A DNA stretch of 64,000 nucleotides from Peptacetobacter sp900550335 (lineage in GTDB: Bacteria; Bacillota; Clostridia; Peptostreptococcales; Peptostreptococcaceae), in assembly GCF_047528295.1 (NCBI RefSeq), contig NZ_CP180001.1, positions 868,001 to 932,000 of the forward strand, given 5' to 3'. The position numbers and the translations under genes are program-made. The notes under the pieces were generated by a model that saw nothing but the letters and a program-made list of their open reading frames with translations, had not been told where the DNA came from and made no database searches. Positions 8,988-18,676 of this stretch are shown here, piece by piece (position 1 is the first letter of the stretch; the number at the start of each line of letters is the position of its first letter).

Positions 8988-9180
8988 GCAGTTTGTGATT
9001 TGGTTTGAAATTTTGGAAAAGAGTTATTTTGTAGTCAGTTTTGTTATAAGGTACGTATACTTTATTATATATAATTTGAATATTTTTTTAATTTTTTATT
9101 TTGTAAATATATTTTAAATTTTTGTTGGATTTGCTATAATATGGGTATAAATAATTTATCATCTAAAGGAGTTGACAGTT

Positions 9181-9249
<69 letters not shown>

Positions 9250-9292
9250 GTCTGCTACTTTTGATGCGAAAAATTATATAGGTTTGATTATA

Positions 9293-9343
9293 AGCACAGA
9301 TGAAATTCACTTTTTAGGAGTGTAGTTTTTTCTGTGCTTTTTG
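9293..9343 (+). terminator. intrinsic terminator / attenuator before first CWB2 gene
   Basis: AGCACAGA (9293-9300) pairs with TCTGTGCT (9331-9338), with inner AAA/TTT and CAC/GTG pairs, followed by a T-run. The 5' arm is inside the full-length leader reading frame and the stop of that frame (9323-9325) is in the loop side, so a ribosome finishing the leader would block the hairpin. The same arrangement recurs at 12172. Confidence 0.7.
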
Positions 9344-9359
9344 TTTGAGGAGGTATAGT

Positions 9360-11840
9360 ATGAATAAGAAGAAATCAAAGGTTTTGGCATTTTTGTTAGC
9401 TACGGCTATGTTAGTTCCAAGTGCTAATGGGACTATTTATGCGGCAAAAGATTTAAATGCGAACAAAGAGGTTTCACAGGTTAATAAAGAAGTAGCTAGT
9501 ATTGAAGGTGTTCGAGAAGATAAAGTGGACTTATATAGTCAGGTAAGAAAAGCTAGTGGAAACGAAGCTAGTGCGGATGGTGTTGAATATACTACTTTAA
9601 AAGAAGCTTTGGAAGCTGGTGGAGAAGTTAAGTTATTAAGAGATGTTGAAGTTAATGAGATTATTGAAATTACAAAAGATACAACTTTAAACTTAGGAGA
9701 TTTTACAATTACGGATAATGCAGCTAAAAGACCATTTGTGGTTAAGACAGAGAATTTTACAATTAAAGCAAATAAAGGTGGTATGGTAATTCCGGAATCA
9801 AATACAGGATCATATGGATTTGTTGAAGCATATGTTAAGAATTTTAAAATTTTAGGAGGAAATTATTCGGGAAATACTGATAACGGAAGATTATTTAGAA
9901 TTAATGCTACTAAGGATATGAAAACAGGAACATTAGAAGTAGATAGAATTATTGTTCATACTAATAATCAGATTATTGGTACTAATGGAGAATCTTTTAG
10001 CACTTATAATGCAACTATTAAAAATTCTGAATTCTATGACGGAACAAGAGCATTATATTTTGATATTTTAGATACTACTGAAGCAAGTACTGTTACAATT
10101 GAAAATACAAAAGCTATTATGAAACAAGGACCTGTTGTAGAAATGGCTGGAGGTAATGCGGTATTATCTAATAATGATTGGACTGTTACAGGAGATTATG
10201 ATGGTGGTTATACATGGTCAAGAGCTGCTATTGGTATTGGATATGGTGGAGTAGTAACTGTAAAAAGTGGAACATATTCTGCTAAAACAGAACATATGAA
10301 AGATGATGAAGGATATGGAGCGTATATATATAATTCAGGGGGAACTTTAAAGATAGAAGGAGGAAGCTTTAAGGGAACAACAGCTTCTATAAGAGCACAT
10401 GTGCATAAAGACTATAATACAGAAGCTACTATAGATGTTCATGGAGGCGAATTTGAAGGAGATATAATTACAACTAATTTATCTGATAAAGTTGAAGCTA
10501 AAATAAATATAGAAGGTGGAAATTTTAAAGAGTTAACTGATAAAACAACTGATGAAACTAATAAGATTAAAGTAACAGGTGGAAGTTTTGATAAATCAGT
10601 AAAAGATTTTGTTAGTGATGAATTAAAATATGAACTTGAAAATAAAGGCAAGGATGAAGAAAACAACGATGTTAGTTTATTTACTTATCATAGAACATTA
10701 CAAGATGCGACAGATAATTCATCATCTAATTCTAATATAACACCAACTAAAAAACCAGAGCCTTCAAAACCAGATGAGCCAGAAAAAAAATCATATACAG
10801 TTAAATTAAATTATAATGATGGTACAGGTAAAGTTTTAACATTAAATGGATATGAGAATGAAAAAATAACATTACCAAAACCAGAACGTGATGGAGAGTA
10901 TAACTTCTTATCATGGAAAGATAATAATGGAAATGAATACAAAGTAGATACAGAGATAACATTAACAAATAATCTTGAATTTACAGCACAATGGGAAAAA
11001 ATATATGTTCCATCAAAACCAATACATCCAACATATGACCATACTAGCATAATCGGATCAGACAGATACGACACAGCAGCAAAAATAGCTGACAAACTTG
11101 GCTCATACGACACAGCTGTTCTTGTAAACGCAACATCTACAATGTCTGACGGACTATCAGCTTCAGGTCTTGCAGGAAAAGAAAAAGGTGCAATCCTATT
11201 AACTAAAAAAGACTCTATACCAAAAGTAACAATGGATAGACTAAAAAAAGTTAAAAAAGTATACATAATAGGTGGAGAAAATGCAATAAGTGCAAAAGTA
11301 GCTAACGAAATAACTGCAGCTGGTATAAAAATTGAAAGAATAGGTGGAAAAACTAGAGTTGAAACATCAGAATTAGTAGCTAAAAAACTTGGAAACTACA
11401 AAAAAGCATTTGTAGTTAATGGATTCAAAGGTGAAGCCGATGCAATGTCAGCATCATCAGTTGCTGCTAGAGAAGAAGCTCCAATATTATTAACTAATGG
11501 AAAATCTTCAAGTACTGACAGAAAATCAAGTGTAACATACTATGTAGTTGGTGGAAAATCTGTTATGAATGATTCAATAGTTAAAAAATACAAAGCTGAA
11601 AGAATAGCAGGAGATGACAGATACGAAACTAACAGAGAAATGATAAACGAATTCTATGGAGCATCAGAAACATTATACTTCGCTAACGGAGAAACTTTAG
11701 TTGATGCGTTAACAGCTTCAACAATAGCTAAGGACGATGGACTTGTATTAGTTGGAAGAAAATCAGATAATAAGATATTAAACAAGAAAAATACAATCCA
11801 GGTTGGTGGAATGAAGTTCGATGTTGACTTTGAAAAATAA
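9360..11840 (+). CDS. secreted beta-helix protein with InlB-type repeat and C-terminal CWB2 anchor
   Basis: An 826-residue cell-surface protein. Signal peptide 1-28 (MNKKKSK, hydrophobic core, cleavage near TIYA-A); residues about 75-450 form a repetitive Gly/Asn/Thr-rich beta-helix-like region; about 475-552 is a proline-lysine linker and a YTVKLNYNDGTG...FTAQWE unit like InlB B-repeats; from about 563 three CWB2 modules begin (IIGSDRYDT, RIGGKTRVET, RIAGDDRYET), which in Clostridioides bind the anionic wall polymer PSII. Start ATG 9360 has GAGGAGG upstream. The C-terminal 155 or so residues are almost identical to the next CWB2 gene. A leader ORF and terminator precede it. Ligand of the beta-helix unknown; probably an adhesin or wall component. 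Confidence 0.88.
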   Translation: MNKKKSKVLAFLLATAMLVPSANGTIYAAKDLNANKEVSQVNKEVASIEGVREDKVDLYSQVRKASGNEASADGVEYTTLKEALEAGGEVKLLRDVEVNEIIEITKDTTLNLGDFTITDNAAKRPFVVKTENFTIKANKGGMVIPESNTGSYGFVEAYVKNFKILGGNYSGNTDNGRLFRINATKDMKTGTLEVDRIIVHTNNQIIGTNGESFSTYNATIKNSEFYDGTRALYFDILDTTEASTVTIENTKAIMKQGPVVEMAGGNAVLSNNDWTVTGDYDGGYTWSRAAIGIGYGGVVTVKSGTYSAKTEHMKDDEGYGAYIYNSGGTLKIEGGSFKGTTASIRAHVHKDYNTEATIDVHGGEFEGDIITTNLSDKVEAKINIEGGNFKELTDKTTDETNKIKVTGGSFDKSVKDFVSDELKYELENKGKDEENNDVSLFTYHRTLQDATDNSSSNSNITPTKKPEPSKPDEPEKKSYTVKLNYNDGTGKVLTLNGYENEKITLPKPERDGEYNFLSWKDNNGNEYKVDTEITLTNNLEFTAQWEKIYVPSKPIHPTYDHTSIIGSDRYDTAAKIADKLGSYDTAVLVNATSTMSDGLSASGLAGKEKGAILLTKKDSIPKVTMDRLKKVKKVYIIGGENAISAKVANEITAAGIKIERIGGKTRVETSELVAKKLGNYKKAFVVNGFKGEADAMSASSVAAREEAPILLTNGKSSSTDRKSSVTYYVVGGKSVMNDSIVKKYKAERIAGDDRYETNREMINEFYGASETLYFANGETLVDALTASTIAKDDGLVLVGRKSDNKILNKKNTIQVGGMKFDVDFEK

Positions 11841-11934
11841 AAGAAAAGTATAAATTAATATATAAACTTTTAAAAGTAATTGAAAAAGAACAAAAGTATA
11901 TATTAAAGTATTTAAAATATGAATAAATCAAAAT

Positions 11935-11972
11935 AAAGTAGGGAAGATTTTCTTTCCTACTTTTATTTTTGA
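11935..11972 (+). terminator. terminator after first CWB2 gene
   Basis: AAAGTAGGGAAG and CTTTCCTACTTT form a 12 bp stem with a short loop, followed by TATTTTTG. Confidence 0.85.
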
Positions 11973-12072
11973 AAAAATTTCACAAGAAAATAAAAAAAGT
12001 TCAAAACATTTTATGTGTATGTTATAATTTTAATAATAAAATTACGAAATCATCAAAAGTGAGGTGGTTAAT

Positions 12073-12192
12073 ATGTTTCTTGATTTAAAAAATCTAAACA
12101 CATATAAGAAAAAAGGAAAGAATTTTCTACATTTAAGTTTTGATGTGAAAAATTATATAGAATTGAAATTAAGCACAGAGAGATTATATTAA
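12073..12192 (+). CDS. leader ORF before second CWB2 gene
   Basis: A 39-residue ORF with GAGGTGG 5 bases before its ATG and a promoter-like TTCAAA-17-TATAAT at 12000-12028. Its C-terminal part SFDVKNYIELKLSTE resembles the potential tail of the phase-variable leader at 9181. It ends at TAA 12190-12192 inside the terminator hairpin 12172-12219. It lacks the GACA repeat, so it should be translated constantly. No homologue recognised outside the window. Confidence 0.5.
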   Translation: MFLDLKNLNTYKKKGKNFLHLSFDVKNYIELKLSTERLY

Positions 12193-12219
12193 AAAATATG
12201 GTTTCTTCTGTGCTTTTTT
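12172..12219 (+). terminator. intrinsic terminator / attenuator before second CWB2 gene
   Basis: AGCACAGA (12172-12179) pairs with TCTGTGCT (12207-12214), followed by TTTTT. The 5' arm is coding for the leader ORF and its stop lies in the loop, the same layout as at 9293-9343. Confidence 0.7.
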
Positions 12220-12267
12220 AATTTGTAAAAATAAAGATATTTAATATTGAGGTTTGGAGGTAGTATT

Positions 12268-14772
12268 ATGAATAAGAAAAAATCAAAAGCATTGGCATTT
12301 TTATTAGCAGCTTCTTTGCTAATTCCGTCTGTTGATGGAGTTGTAAGTGCAGCTGAATTAAGTAAGGATAATGTGAAGCCAGTAAGTAAAATAGAAGAGT
12401 CTCAAGAGGTTGCACCTGAACAAAATAATACAAATCAAGAAGGAACAGGCGAAAATTTAGATACGCAAAATCCAGTAACTCAAAATGTAGCCAAGATAGG
12501 CGATGTGCAGTATACTTCTCTAATTGGAGATGAAGGTGCTATAGCAAAAGCTAAAGATGGAGATGTAATAGAGCTATTAGCTGATGTAACAGAGGATATA
12601 ACTTTAGATAAAAATATTACAATAGATGGAAAAAATAATTATGGAATAAAAGGAAGTATGGATATAACTAATGGAAGCATTAGTAATGTTAAATTAGTTC
12701 AAGATGGAGAAAAACATTTACTAAATTTAGGTAGTAAAAATAAAGATAATAAAATAAATTTAACTAATGTAACGTTTGAATATGGAGTTGATGCGGATAT
12801 AAAAAATGTTGCAGTGCATATAATAGAGGATAATGATGCAGATATAAAAATTGAAAAATGTTTATTTACTAATGATGCAAATAATGGAAGTGAAATATCA
12901 AATGTGAAAAAATGGTCTTTTGGTATTTACATGGGAAATCAAAATGAAAATGCTGAATTTAAATTTATAAACAACCATTTTGAAGGAACATTTCGTACAA
13001 TGTTAGCTAATCTTAATGGAAAATGTATTGTAGAAGGAAATATATTTGAAAATACTGTGTTTAGTGTAAAGAAAAAATACCATGATAAGGGAGAAATAAA
13101 AATATTAGAAAATGATGAGACTACATGTATAACTGTTCCAAAAGATAATCTAAAATCTTATACGGACATATCAATAAGAAGAAATAATATAAATAATTCA
13201 GGGGCTCTTTATTTTGGACGATCAGAAAATGTTGTAGTTGAAAATAATAATATTGATTATTCGCTATTTCAGCATTATATACAAGTGGGAGGATTGTCAA
13301 AAGTAGATCTTGATATAAGAAATAATAACTTTAATTTAGGCAAGAATAAGATAGTTGCAGTGGATACAGATAATGCAATAGTTCGTTTTCCAGATAATAT
13401 GAAAGTATTAAACTATTGGGCTTGGCGGGATACGGAAGAAAATATAAGACCATCAGATTATAGTAGTTATGTTTATAGTTACAACGAAGATGGAAGCAAA
13501 ACATTCTATCCAGAATCAGAAGCTGCATTAAAAGCTTTTACAAATCCAGCAATAGGAAACATAGGGGCAGAAAAAAATGATAAAATAGTTATCTCAAAAG
13601 ATATGAAAATAGGAGATAGAACAGGGTTAGATATAGGTAAAGAACAAGAAATTACAATAATAATACCAAGAGGTATAAAACTAGAATTAGAATCTAACTC
13701 TGGAGATAAAGGTGCAATAAATGTATCAGGAAAATTAAATATATCAGGAGAAGGAAATCTTGTTGTTGGTAAAAATGCATCACTAAACACAGATGAAGGT
13801 TCAGAAGTTAATATGAGTGACATTTCTCTTCAAAACAATGGGAATTTAGACTTAGATGGAAAGGTGATTTTTGATAATGTTGCTTTTTCAGGAAATAAAC
13901 CTGAAGGAGATGGAAATATAGAATACATATACACTCCATCAAAACCAATAAATCCAACATACGACCACACTAGAATAATAGGATCTGACAGATACGAAAC
14001 TGCAGGAAAAATCGCCGACAAACTTGGTTCATATGATACTGCAGTACTAGTAAATGCAACATCTACAATGTCTGACGGACTATCAGCAGCAGGACTTGCA
14101 GGAAAAGAAGATGCTGCAATACTTCTAGTTAAGAAAGATTCTATACCTAAAGCAACTATGGACAGACTATCTAAAGTGAAAAAAGTCTACATAATAGGTG
14201 GAGAAAACGCAATAAGCCAGAAAGTTATAAATCAGTTAAAGAAAAATAACGTAAAAGTAAATGTTGAAAGACTTGGTGGAAAAACTAGAGTTGAAACTTC
14301 AGAACTAGTTGCTAAAGAAATAGGAAGCTACAAAAAAGCATTCGTAGTTAATGGATTCAAGGGTGAAGCCGATGCAATGTCAGCATCATCAGTTGCAGCA
14401 AGAGAAGAAGCTCCGATACTATTAACTAATGGAAAATCTTCAAGTACTGACAGACAGTCTGGCGTATCATACTATGTAGTTGGTGGAAAATCTGTTATGA
14501 ACGATTCAATAGTTAAAAAATACAAAGCTGAAAGAATAGCAGGAGATGATAGATACGAAACTAACAGAGAAATGATAAACGAATTCTACGGAGCATCAGA
14601 AACTCTATACTTTGCTAACGGAGAAACTTTAGTTGATGCATTAACAGCTTCAACAATAGCTAAAGATGATGGACTTGTATTAGTTGGAAGAAAATCAGAC
14701 AACAAGATATTAAACAAGAAAAATACAATCCAGGTTGGTGGAATGAAGTTTGATGTTGACTTTGAAAAATAG
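12268..14772 (+). CDS. secreted beta-helix protein with C-terminal CWB2 anchor
   Basis: An 834-residue surface protein. Signal peptide 1-29 is closely similar to the gene at 9360 (MNKKKSKALAFLLA). Residues about 85-550 are a right-handed beta-helix-like region rich in Asn/Ile/Gly with NNN ladders (NNNFN, ENNNID), unrelated in detail to the first protein. Three CWB2 modules start near 569 (IIGSDRYET, RLGGKTRVET, RIAGDDRYET). ATG 12268 follows GGAGGT; the upstream in-frame start at 12247 has no site. The last part is nearly identical to the first CWB2 protein while the N-terminal halves differ, implying swapping of the displayed domain on a common anchor. Confidence 0.88.
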   Translation: MNKKKSKALAFLLAASLLIPSVDGVVSAAELSKDNVKPVSKIEESQEVAPEQNNTNQEGTGENLDTQNPVTQNVAKIGDVQYTSLIGDEGAIAKAKDGDVIELLADVTEDITLDKNITIDGKNNYGIKGSMDITNGSISNVKLVQDGEKHLLNLGSKNKDNKINLTNVTFEYGVDADIKNVAVHIIEDNDADIKIEKCLFTNDANNGSEISNVKKWSFGIYMGNQNENAEFKFINNHFEGTFRTMLANLNGKCIVEGNIFENTVFSVKKKYHDKGEIKILENDETTCITVPKDNLKSYTDISIRRNNINNSGALYFGRSENVVVENNNIDYSLFQHYIQVGGLSKVDLDIRNNNFNLGKNKIVAVDTDNAIVRFPDNMKVLNYWAWRDTEENIRPSDYSSYVYSYNEDGSKTFYPESEAALKAFTNPAIGNIGAEKNDKIVISKDMKIGDRTGLDIGKEQEITIIIPRGIKLELESNSGDKGAINVSGKLNISGEGNLVVGKNASLNTDEGSEVNMSDISLQNNGNLDLDGKVIFDNVAFSGNKPEGDGNIEYIYTPSKPINPTYDHTRIIGSDRYETAGKIADKLGSYDTAVLVNATSTMSDGLSAAGLAGKEDAAILLVKKDSIPKATMDRLSKVKKVYIIGGENAISQKVINQLKKNNVKVNVERLGGKTRVETSELVAKEIGSYKKAFVVNGFKGEADAMSASSVAAREEAPILLTNGKSSSTDRQSGVSYYVVGGKSVMNDSIVKKYKAERIAGDDRYETNREMINEFYGASETLYFANGETLVDALTASTIAKDDGLVLVGRKSDNKILNKKNTIQVGGMKFDVDFEK

Positions 14773-14862
14773 AAATTAAAGAAAAATTAAAGGAAAAAAA
14801 TTAAAGGAAAAAAATTAAAGAAAAAAAATTAAAGAAAAATTAAAGGAAATTAATAGAAAAAA
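14773..14862 (+). repeat. imperfect tandem AT-rich repeat
   Basis: Six or so imperfect copies of AATTAAAGAAAAA/AATTAAAGGAAAAA after the stop of the second CWB2 gene. Purine-strand simple sequence, no gene seen. Confidence 0.8.
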
Positions 14863-14923
14863 TTAAATAAAATAGGAACTAAAAAACTAAATAAATAACT
14901 AACTAAATAGCTAAATAAAAAAT

Positions 14924-14956
14924 AAATCCCTCATCTAAATTTGATGGGGGATTTTT
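14924..14956. terminator. bidirectional terminator
   Basis: AAATCCCTCATC and GATGGGGGATTT pair around a 7-base loop, with T-runs on both strands. It lies between the convergent CWB2 gene (plus) and the cation efflux gene (minus). Confidence 0.8.
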
Positions 14957-15016
14957 ATATATACATTCAAATAAAATATTCTAATTAAGTAGTATAAATA
15001 CATATTTTACAAATTA

Positions 15017-15904
15017 TTATGGAACAAGAATAAGCTCACAAGTACATTCTTGGAATTTTTCTTGCATTTTTTCATTTACTGTTGCAATTGCACTTGATAA
15101 GTTAGCAAACTCTAAACTAGCAGCTTCAATACGGAAATAAACCGCGATCCACAAGTGGCGTCCTGTTTTTGTAATATCAAAAAATACAGGGTGGAAGTTG
15201 TGCTCATCTAAAATAGGGTTACAGATTGACTTTACTTCTTCCATATACACCTTATTTGGTGAGAATAAAAAGACATCCTTAACAGCTCTCCACAGCACTT
15301 TTATACTCTCAGGTAGCATAAATACCATAACAACTACAGCTACAATCTGGTCAAAGTATGGAGATATGAACCCAAGTGGCGTTTTTTTAAGGTATAAAGA
15401 CACTAAAAAAGCAAGTGCCATACCCATACTGTACACTATATCCAGCTTCCAACCGAGTAACTCTGCCTCAATTGTAGGTGAAGAAAGGTTGCGATTTAGT
15501 CTTTTCATAATAAGGAAAATTACAATACTCGCTACCCCTAGACAACATTGGAATATTGAAACCTGCGCATTGTTTACAATATTTCCGCCTGATAAAGCAG
15601 AATCTAATACTTCTGCAGATACCCCCATAGTTACAGATAACATCATAACGCTTTTGATTATGACAAATATCGATTCTACCTGAAAATACCCGTATGGATG
15701 CTTTTCAGATACAGGTTTATGGAATAATGGGGTTAAAAATAGGAGCAATGCGATAAACACAAGCTCTGATGCGTCGTATACGGCATCTGTAAGTGCTGAT
15801 TGAGAGTGGCTGTAAATAGCAAAAATAAACTCTACAATAGCAAATAAAAGTCCAGATAAAAAGGACAACATTAAAATCTGTTTTTCTTTTTTTTCAGTTA
15901 TCAT
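15017..15904 (-). CDS. cation diffusion facilitator family transporter
   Basis: A 295-residue membrane protein predicted to export a divalent metal (zinc, iron, manganese or similar) in exchange for protons. Six hydrophobic segments; the metal-site helix contains TDAVYDASE and the conserved HPYGYFQ follows helix 2; a cytoplasmic C-terminal domain ends the protein. The usual second D-x-x-x-D site is less clear (KLDIVYS), so specificity cannot be given. Second gene of a minus-strand pair, 21 bases after the acetyltransferase gene. Confidence 0.87.
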   Translation of the reverse strand: MITEKKEKQILMLSFLSGLLFAIVEFIFAIYSHSQSALTDAVYDASELVFIALLLFLTPLFHKPVSEKHPYGYFQVESIFVIIKSVMMLSVTMGVSAEVLDSALSGGNIVNNAQVSIFQCCLGVASIVIFLIMKRLNRNLSSPTIEAELLGWKLDIVYSMGMALAFLVSLYLKKTPLGFISPYFDQIVAVVVMVFMLPESIKVLWRAVKDVFLFSPNKVYMEEVKSICNPILDEHNFHPVFFDITKTGRHLWIAVYFRIEAASLEFANLSSAIATVNEKMQEKFQECTCELILVP

Positions 15905-15925
15905 TGTACACCTCTTTGAATTACT

Positions 15926-16468
15926 TTATAAATATTTCACCATGAAATGCACATCAGTATATGTACCATCAGCGTACTTCATATTATTTGGCAAAGTTGC
16001 CACCTTTTCAAATCCCATCTTCTTATAAAGAGAAATAGCATTCCTATTATTTGCAGCAACCTCAAGCTCAACCTGCTCAATCCCAACTTCTTTAGCTTTT
16101 GAGCAAACTTCTTCAATCATAATTTTTCCAATACCAAGTCCTGTATATTCAAGATACAGAACAATCCCAAGACTTATCCTGTGCTTAAGTCTTCTAGCGT
16201 GATTACCCATAAGTGAGCAATTTCCAACGTGTTTTCCGTCAAGCATGCCTATCATAAGTAAATCTGAGTCTGAATCGTTATTTTCTCTAATATATTTTTT
16301 TTCGTCTTCAATTGTAAAAGTTATCTCATCTGGCTCTTGAATTAAAAAAGGAGTTTCTGCATAGACCTGCTTTAAATATTTCAAAAGCATCCCAGCTTCA
16401 TTTTCCTCTGCATTTCTAAGAACCAACTTGTGTCCATTTAAATCAAATTCTTTTGGCTTAACTCTCAT
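15926..16468 (-). CDS. GNAT family N-acetyltransferase
   Basis: A 180-residue acetyl-CoA-dependent acetyltransferase. The acetyl-CoA binding segment is LGIVLYLEYTGLGIGKIMIEE with the G-x-G-x-G/A-like TGLGIG (about 112-117), followed by NNRNAISLYKKMGFEK typical of motif B. Substrate unknown. ATG 16468 has GGAGGTGATTGT upstream. Heads a two-gene unit with the cation efflux gene. Confidence 0.87.
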   Translation of the reverse strand: MRVKPKEFDLNGHKLVLRNAEENEAGMLLKYLKQVYAETPFLIQEPDEITFTIEDEKKYIRENNDSDSDLLMIGMLDGKHVGNCSLMGNHARRLKHRISLGIVLYLEYTGLGIGKIMIEEVCSKAKEVGIEQVELEVAANNRNAISLYKKMGFEKVATLPNNMKYADGTYTDVHFMVKYL

Positions 16469-16784
16469 ACAATCACCTCCACTAAAAAATTAAATAAATA
16501 GAATTATATCACAAAAGAATGGTAAATTTATATTTCATAAGTTATTATAATAAATAAAAAAATATATTGTAATTAAGTACTATTAATAACTATAAGTTAT
16601 ATACGAGATTTATCCTTATATAAAAAAATTGAATAAAAACTCGTTATAAATTTCATTAATTTCTATACTGAAATTCAATATTTTGCTATATAATATAATT
16701 ATAGATGTTAAAGATTTTTAAAAAAGTTGGCTATTAATAAAAAAGGATATATATAGAATATTTTAGGAAAGAGTGGGCTATAGT
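16469..16784. other. divergent intergenic region
   Basis: About 315 AT-rich bases between the minus-strand acetyltransferase and rpoN. Several TATAAT-like boxes (for example near 16690) occur; one is likely the rpoN promoter. No gene or known RNA recognised. Confidence 0.4.
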
Positions 16785-18140
16785 ATGAATTTCAAAAATA
16801 CTTTAGAGTTAAACCAGTCTCAAAAGTTAGTTTTGACTGCACAGTTAAAACAATCACTTGCAATTTTAAACATGAGTAGATTGGAAGTTGATGAGGAAAT
16901 CAGAAAGGAGTCTGAGAGTAATCCGCTTTTAGAGGCTGAGAAAAATGATGATGGAATCGATTGGGAAAAATACATAAAAAATATGGAATCTATCAATATT
17001 AGACAAGATAAAAATGATGCACCATATAGTTCTGAGAATGCAGTTGATTTTGAAAATATGATAAAGAGTACCGACAATTTATATGATTGTTTAATTGATG
17101 AGCTAAAATATTTTAAGCTTACATCTGAAGAAAAGAGAATTTGCGAGTATATTATAGACAGCTTGGACGAGGACGGGTACCTTAGAATAAATGATAAGGA
17201 AATTTGCGAAGAGTTAGATGTGGATGCAAGTTTGTTTAGAGGATGCCTAGATATAGTCCAACAGTTAGACCCACCTGGGATAGGAGCGAGGAATATTTCT
17301 GAGTGTTTAATACTTCAGCTTGAAAGAATGGGGATTTCAAATAATATAGTTGAAAATATAATAATGTATGACTTAGAGCTTATTGGCAGAAATAAGCTAA
17401 AAGACATAGCAAAAAAATATAAGATAAGTATCGAAAAGTGCAAAGAAGCTATTGAGATTATAAGGCACTTAGATCCAAAGCCTGGGAGAGCATGTTCAAA
17501 CGATAGATGCTTGTACATTCAGCCAGATGTTATCGTAGATAAGGTAGACGGTGGGTATTTTGTACATACCAATGAAAAGGAAGTATACAATATAAAGATA
17601 AATGATTTTTATCGGAATATGATTAAAGATAAGGATTCGGATAAAGAGGCAAAAGAATTTATTAAAGAGAGGCTAAATTCGGCAGCTAGTCTTATCAAAA
17701 ATATCGAGAATAGAAAAAGCACAATACTTAGAATTGCTGAGGCTATAGTTGAAGAGCAGTATGAGTTTATCGAAAAAGGTGAAAAATATATCAAACCAAT
17801 GAAGATGAAGGATATTGCTGATAAGTTAGATATACACGAATCTACAGTTAGTAGAGGTGTAAATGGAAAGTATATGCTTACACCATTTGGACTTTATGAG
17901 TTTAAATTTTTCTTTAATGCAGCTTTAGAAACAGAAAATTCTTCTGAAGGGGCATCTAGTGCAGGAATTAAGAGAGATATTAGAGATATAATAGATGGAG
18001 AAAATAAGAAAAAACCTCTAAGCGACGATGCTATTTCTAAGATTTTAAAAGAAAAAGGAGTTAGCGTTGCAAGGAGAACTGTTGCTAAGTACAGAGAAGA
18101 GATGGAAATTCCTTCATCTAGCAGAAGAAAAGAATATTAA
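16785..18140 (+). CDS. rpoN: RNA polymerase sigma-54 factor
   Basis: Alternative sigma factor that needs enhancer-binding ATPases to open promoters. The 451-residue protein has the Gln-rich activator-interacting N-terminus (LNQSQKLVLTAQLKQSLAIL), the core-binding region with QQLDPPGIGARN, the HTH segment IHESTVSRGVNGKY, and a C-terminal RpoN box reading ARRTVAKYREEM, one change from the consensus ARRTVTKYRE. I prefer ATG 16785 to the GTG at 16773, which would place the ribosome site too close. It directly precedes cggR, as in several Clostridia. No sigma-54 activator gene lies in the window. Confidence 0.95.
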   Translation: MNFKNTLELNQSQKLVLTAQLKQSLAILNMSRLEVDEEIRKESESNPLLEAEKNDDGIDWEKYIKNMESINIRQDKNDAPYSSENAVDFENMIKSTDNLYDCLIDELKYFKLTSEEKRICEYIIDSLDEDGYLRINDKEICEELDVDASLFRGCLDIVQQLDPPGIGARNISECLILQLERMGISNNIVENIIMYDLELIGRNKLKDIAKKYKISIEKCKEAIEIIRHLDPKPGRACSNDRCLYIQPDVIVDKVDGGYFVHTNEKEVYNIKINDFYRNMIKDKDSDKEAKEFIKERLNSAASLIKNIENRKSTILRIAEAIVEEQYEFIEKGEKYIKPMKMKDIADKLDIHESTVSRGVNGKYMLTPFGLYEFKFFFNAALETENSSEGASSAGIKRDIRDIIDGENKKKPLSDDAISKILKEKGVSVARRTVAKYREEMEIPSSSRRKEY

Positions 18141-18161
18141 AAATTTAAAAATTAAAAGAAT

Positions 18162-18214
18162 AAAAATCTCAAATATAGATTTAGTAAAAATCTGTATTTG
18201 GGGTTTTATTTTTT
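18162..18214 (+). terminator. terminator after rpoN
   Basis: AAAATCTCAAATATAGATTT and AAATCTGTATTTGGGGTTTT pair imperfectly around AGTA, followed by ATTTTTTT. Confidence 0.7.
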
Positions 18215-18572
18215 TGTTAGAGGTTTTACTTTTTTATATTTTACTTTTAATATTTTATTTTTTTAGCAATTTAATTTTTTAGTAATAAGTTGTTTAAAAT
18301 TTTTATACCAGAGAGAGTTATTTGTATTGAAAGAAGTGTATAAAATGGATAAAATTTCTATAGAGGGTCAAAATTGTTCCCACAATATTGTAATAGATTT
18401 TATAAAAACTAATAGAGTAAAAAAAGCACATTTTTCCTCAAGTAAATAGGGAAAAAATTTTTTTTGAAGAAAGGGAAAACGATTAGCTAAAAGCTTAAAA
18501 AATCAATATTTTTTGTATATCGTTTTCTTTTGCAAAAAAGCAAAAAACTTTTAATAATTTTCAAAAAAGGTA

Positions 18573-18601
18573 TTGAAAAAAATGAATAAATCTTATACAA
18601 T
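18573..18601 (+). promoter_or_regulatory. sigma-A promoter of the glycolytic operon
   Basis: TTGAAA (18573-18578), 17-base spacer, TACAAT (18596-18601), 75 bases before the cggR start. The rest of the 18215-18676 interval is AT-rich; a 34-codon ORF at 18343 has no good ribosome site and is not called. Confidence 0.7.
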
Positions 18602-18613
18602 AAAATTAACTTG

Positions 18614-18651
18614 TGGGACTGAAATAAACATAGGGGACGAAAAAAGTCCCA
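18614..18651 (+). promoter_or_regulatory. probable CggR operator
   Basis: TGGGACT (18614-18620) and AGTCCCA (18645-18651) are inverted copies, with a GGGGAC half-like site between them. It lies just downstream of the promoter and before cggR, where the Bacillus CggR operator with GGGAC blocks is located. Binding is inferred. Confidence 0.55.
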
Positions 18652-18676
18652 GTCAGAAAAGCAAGAAGGAGTAATT

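Noticed and set aside
16469..16784. Sigma-54 promoter near rpoN
   Set aside because: No TGGCAC-N5-TTGCA-type pair found; only AT-rich sigma-A-like boxes.
18343..18447. 34-codon ORF between rpoN and cggR
   Set aside because: Poor ribosome site, no homology recognised, lies in the promoter region of the glycolytic operon.
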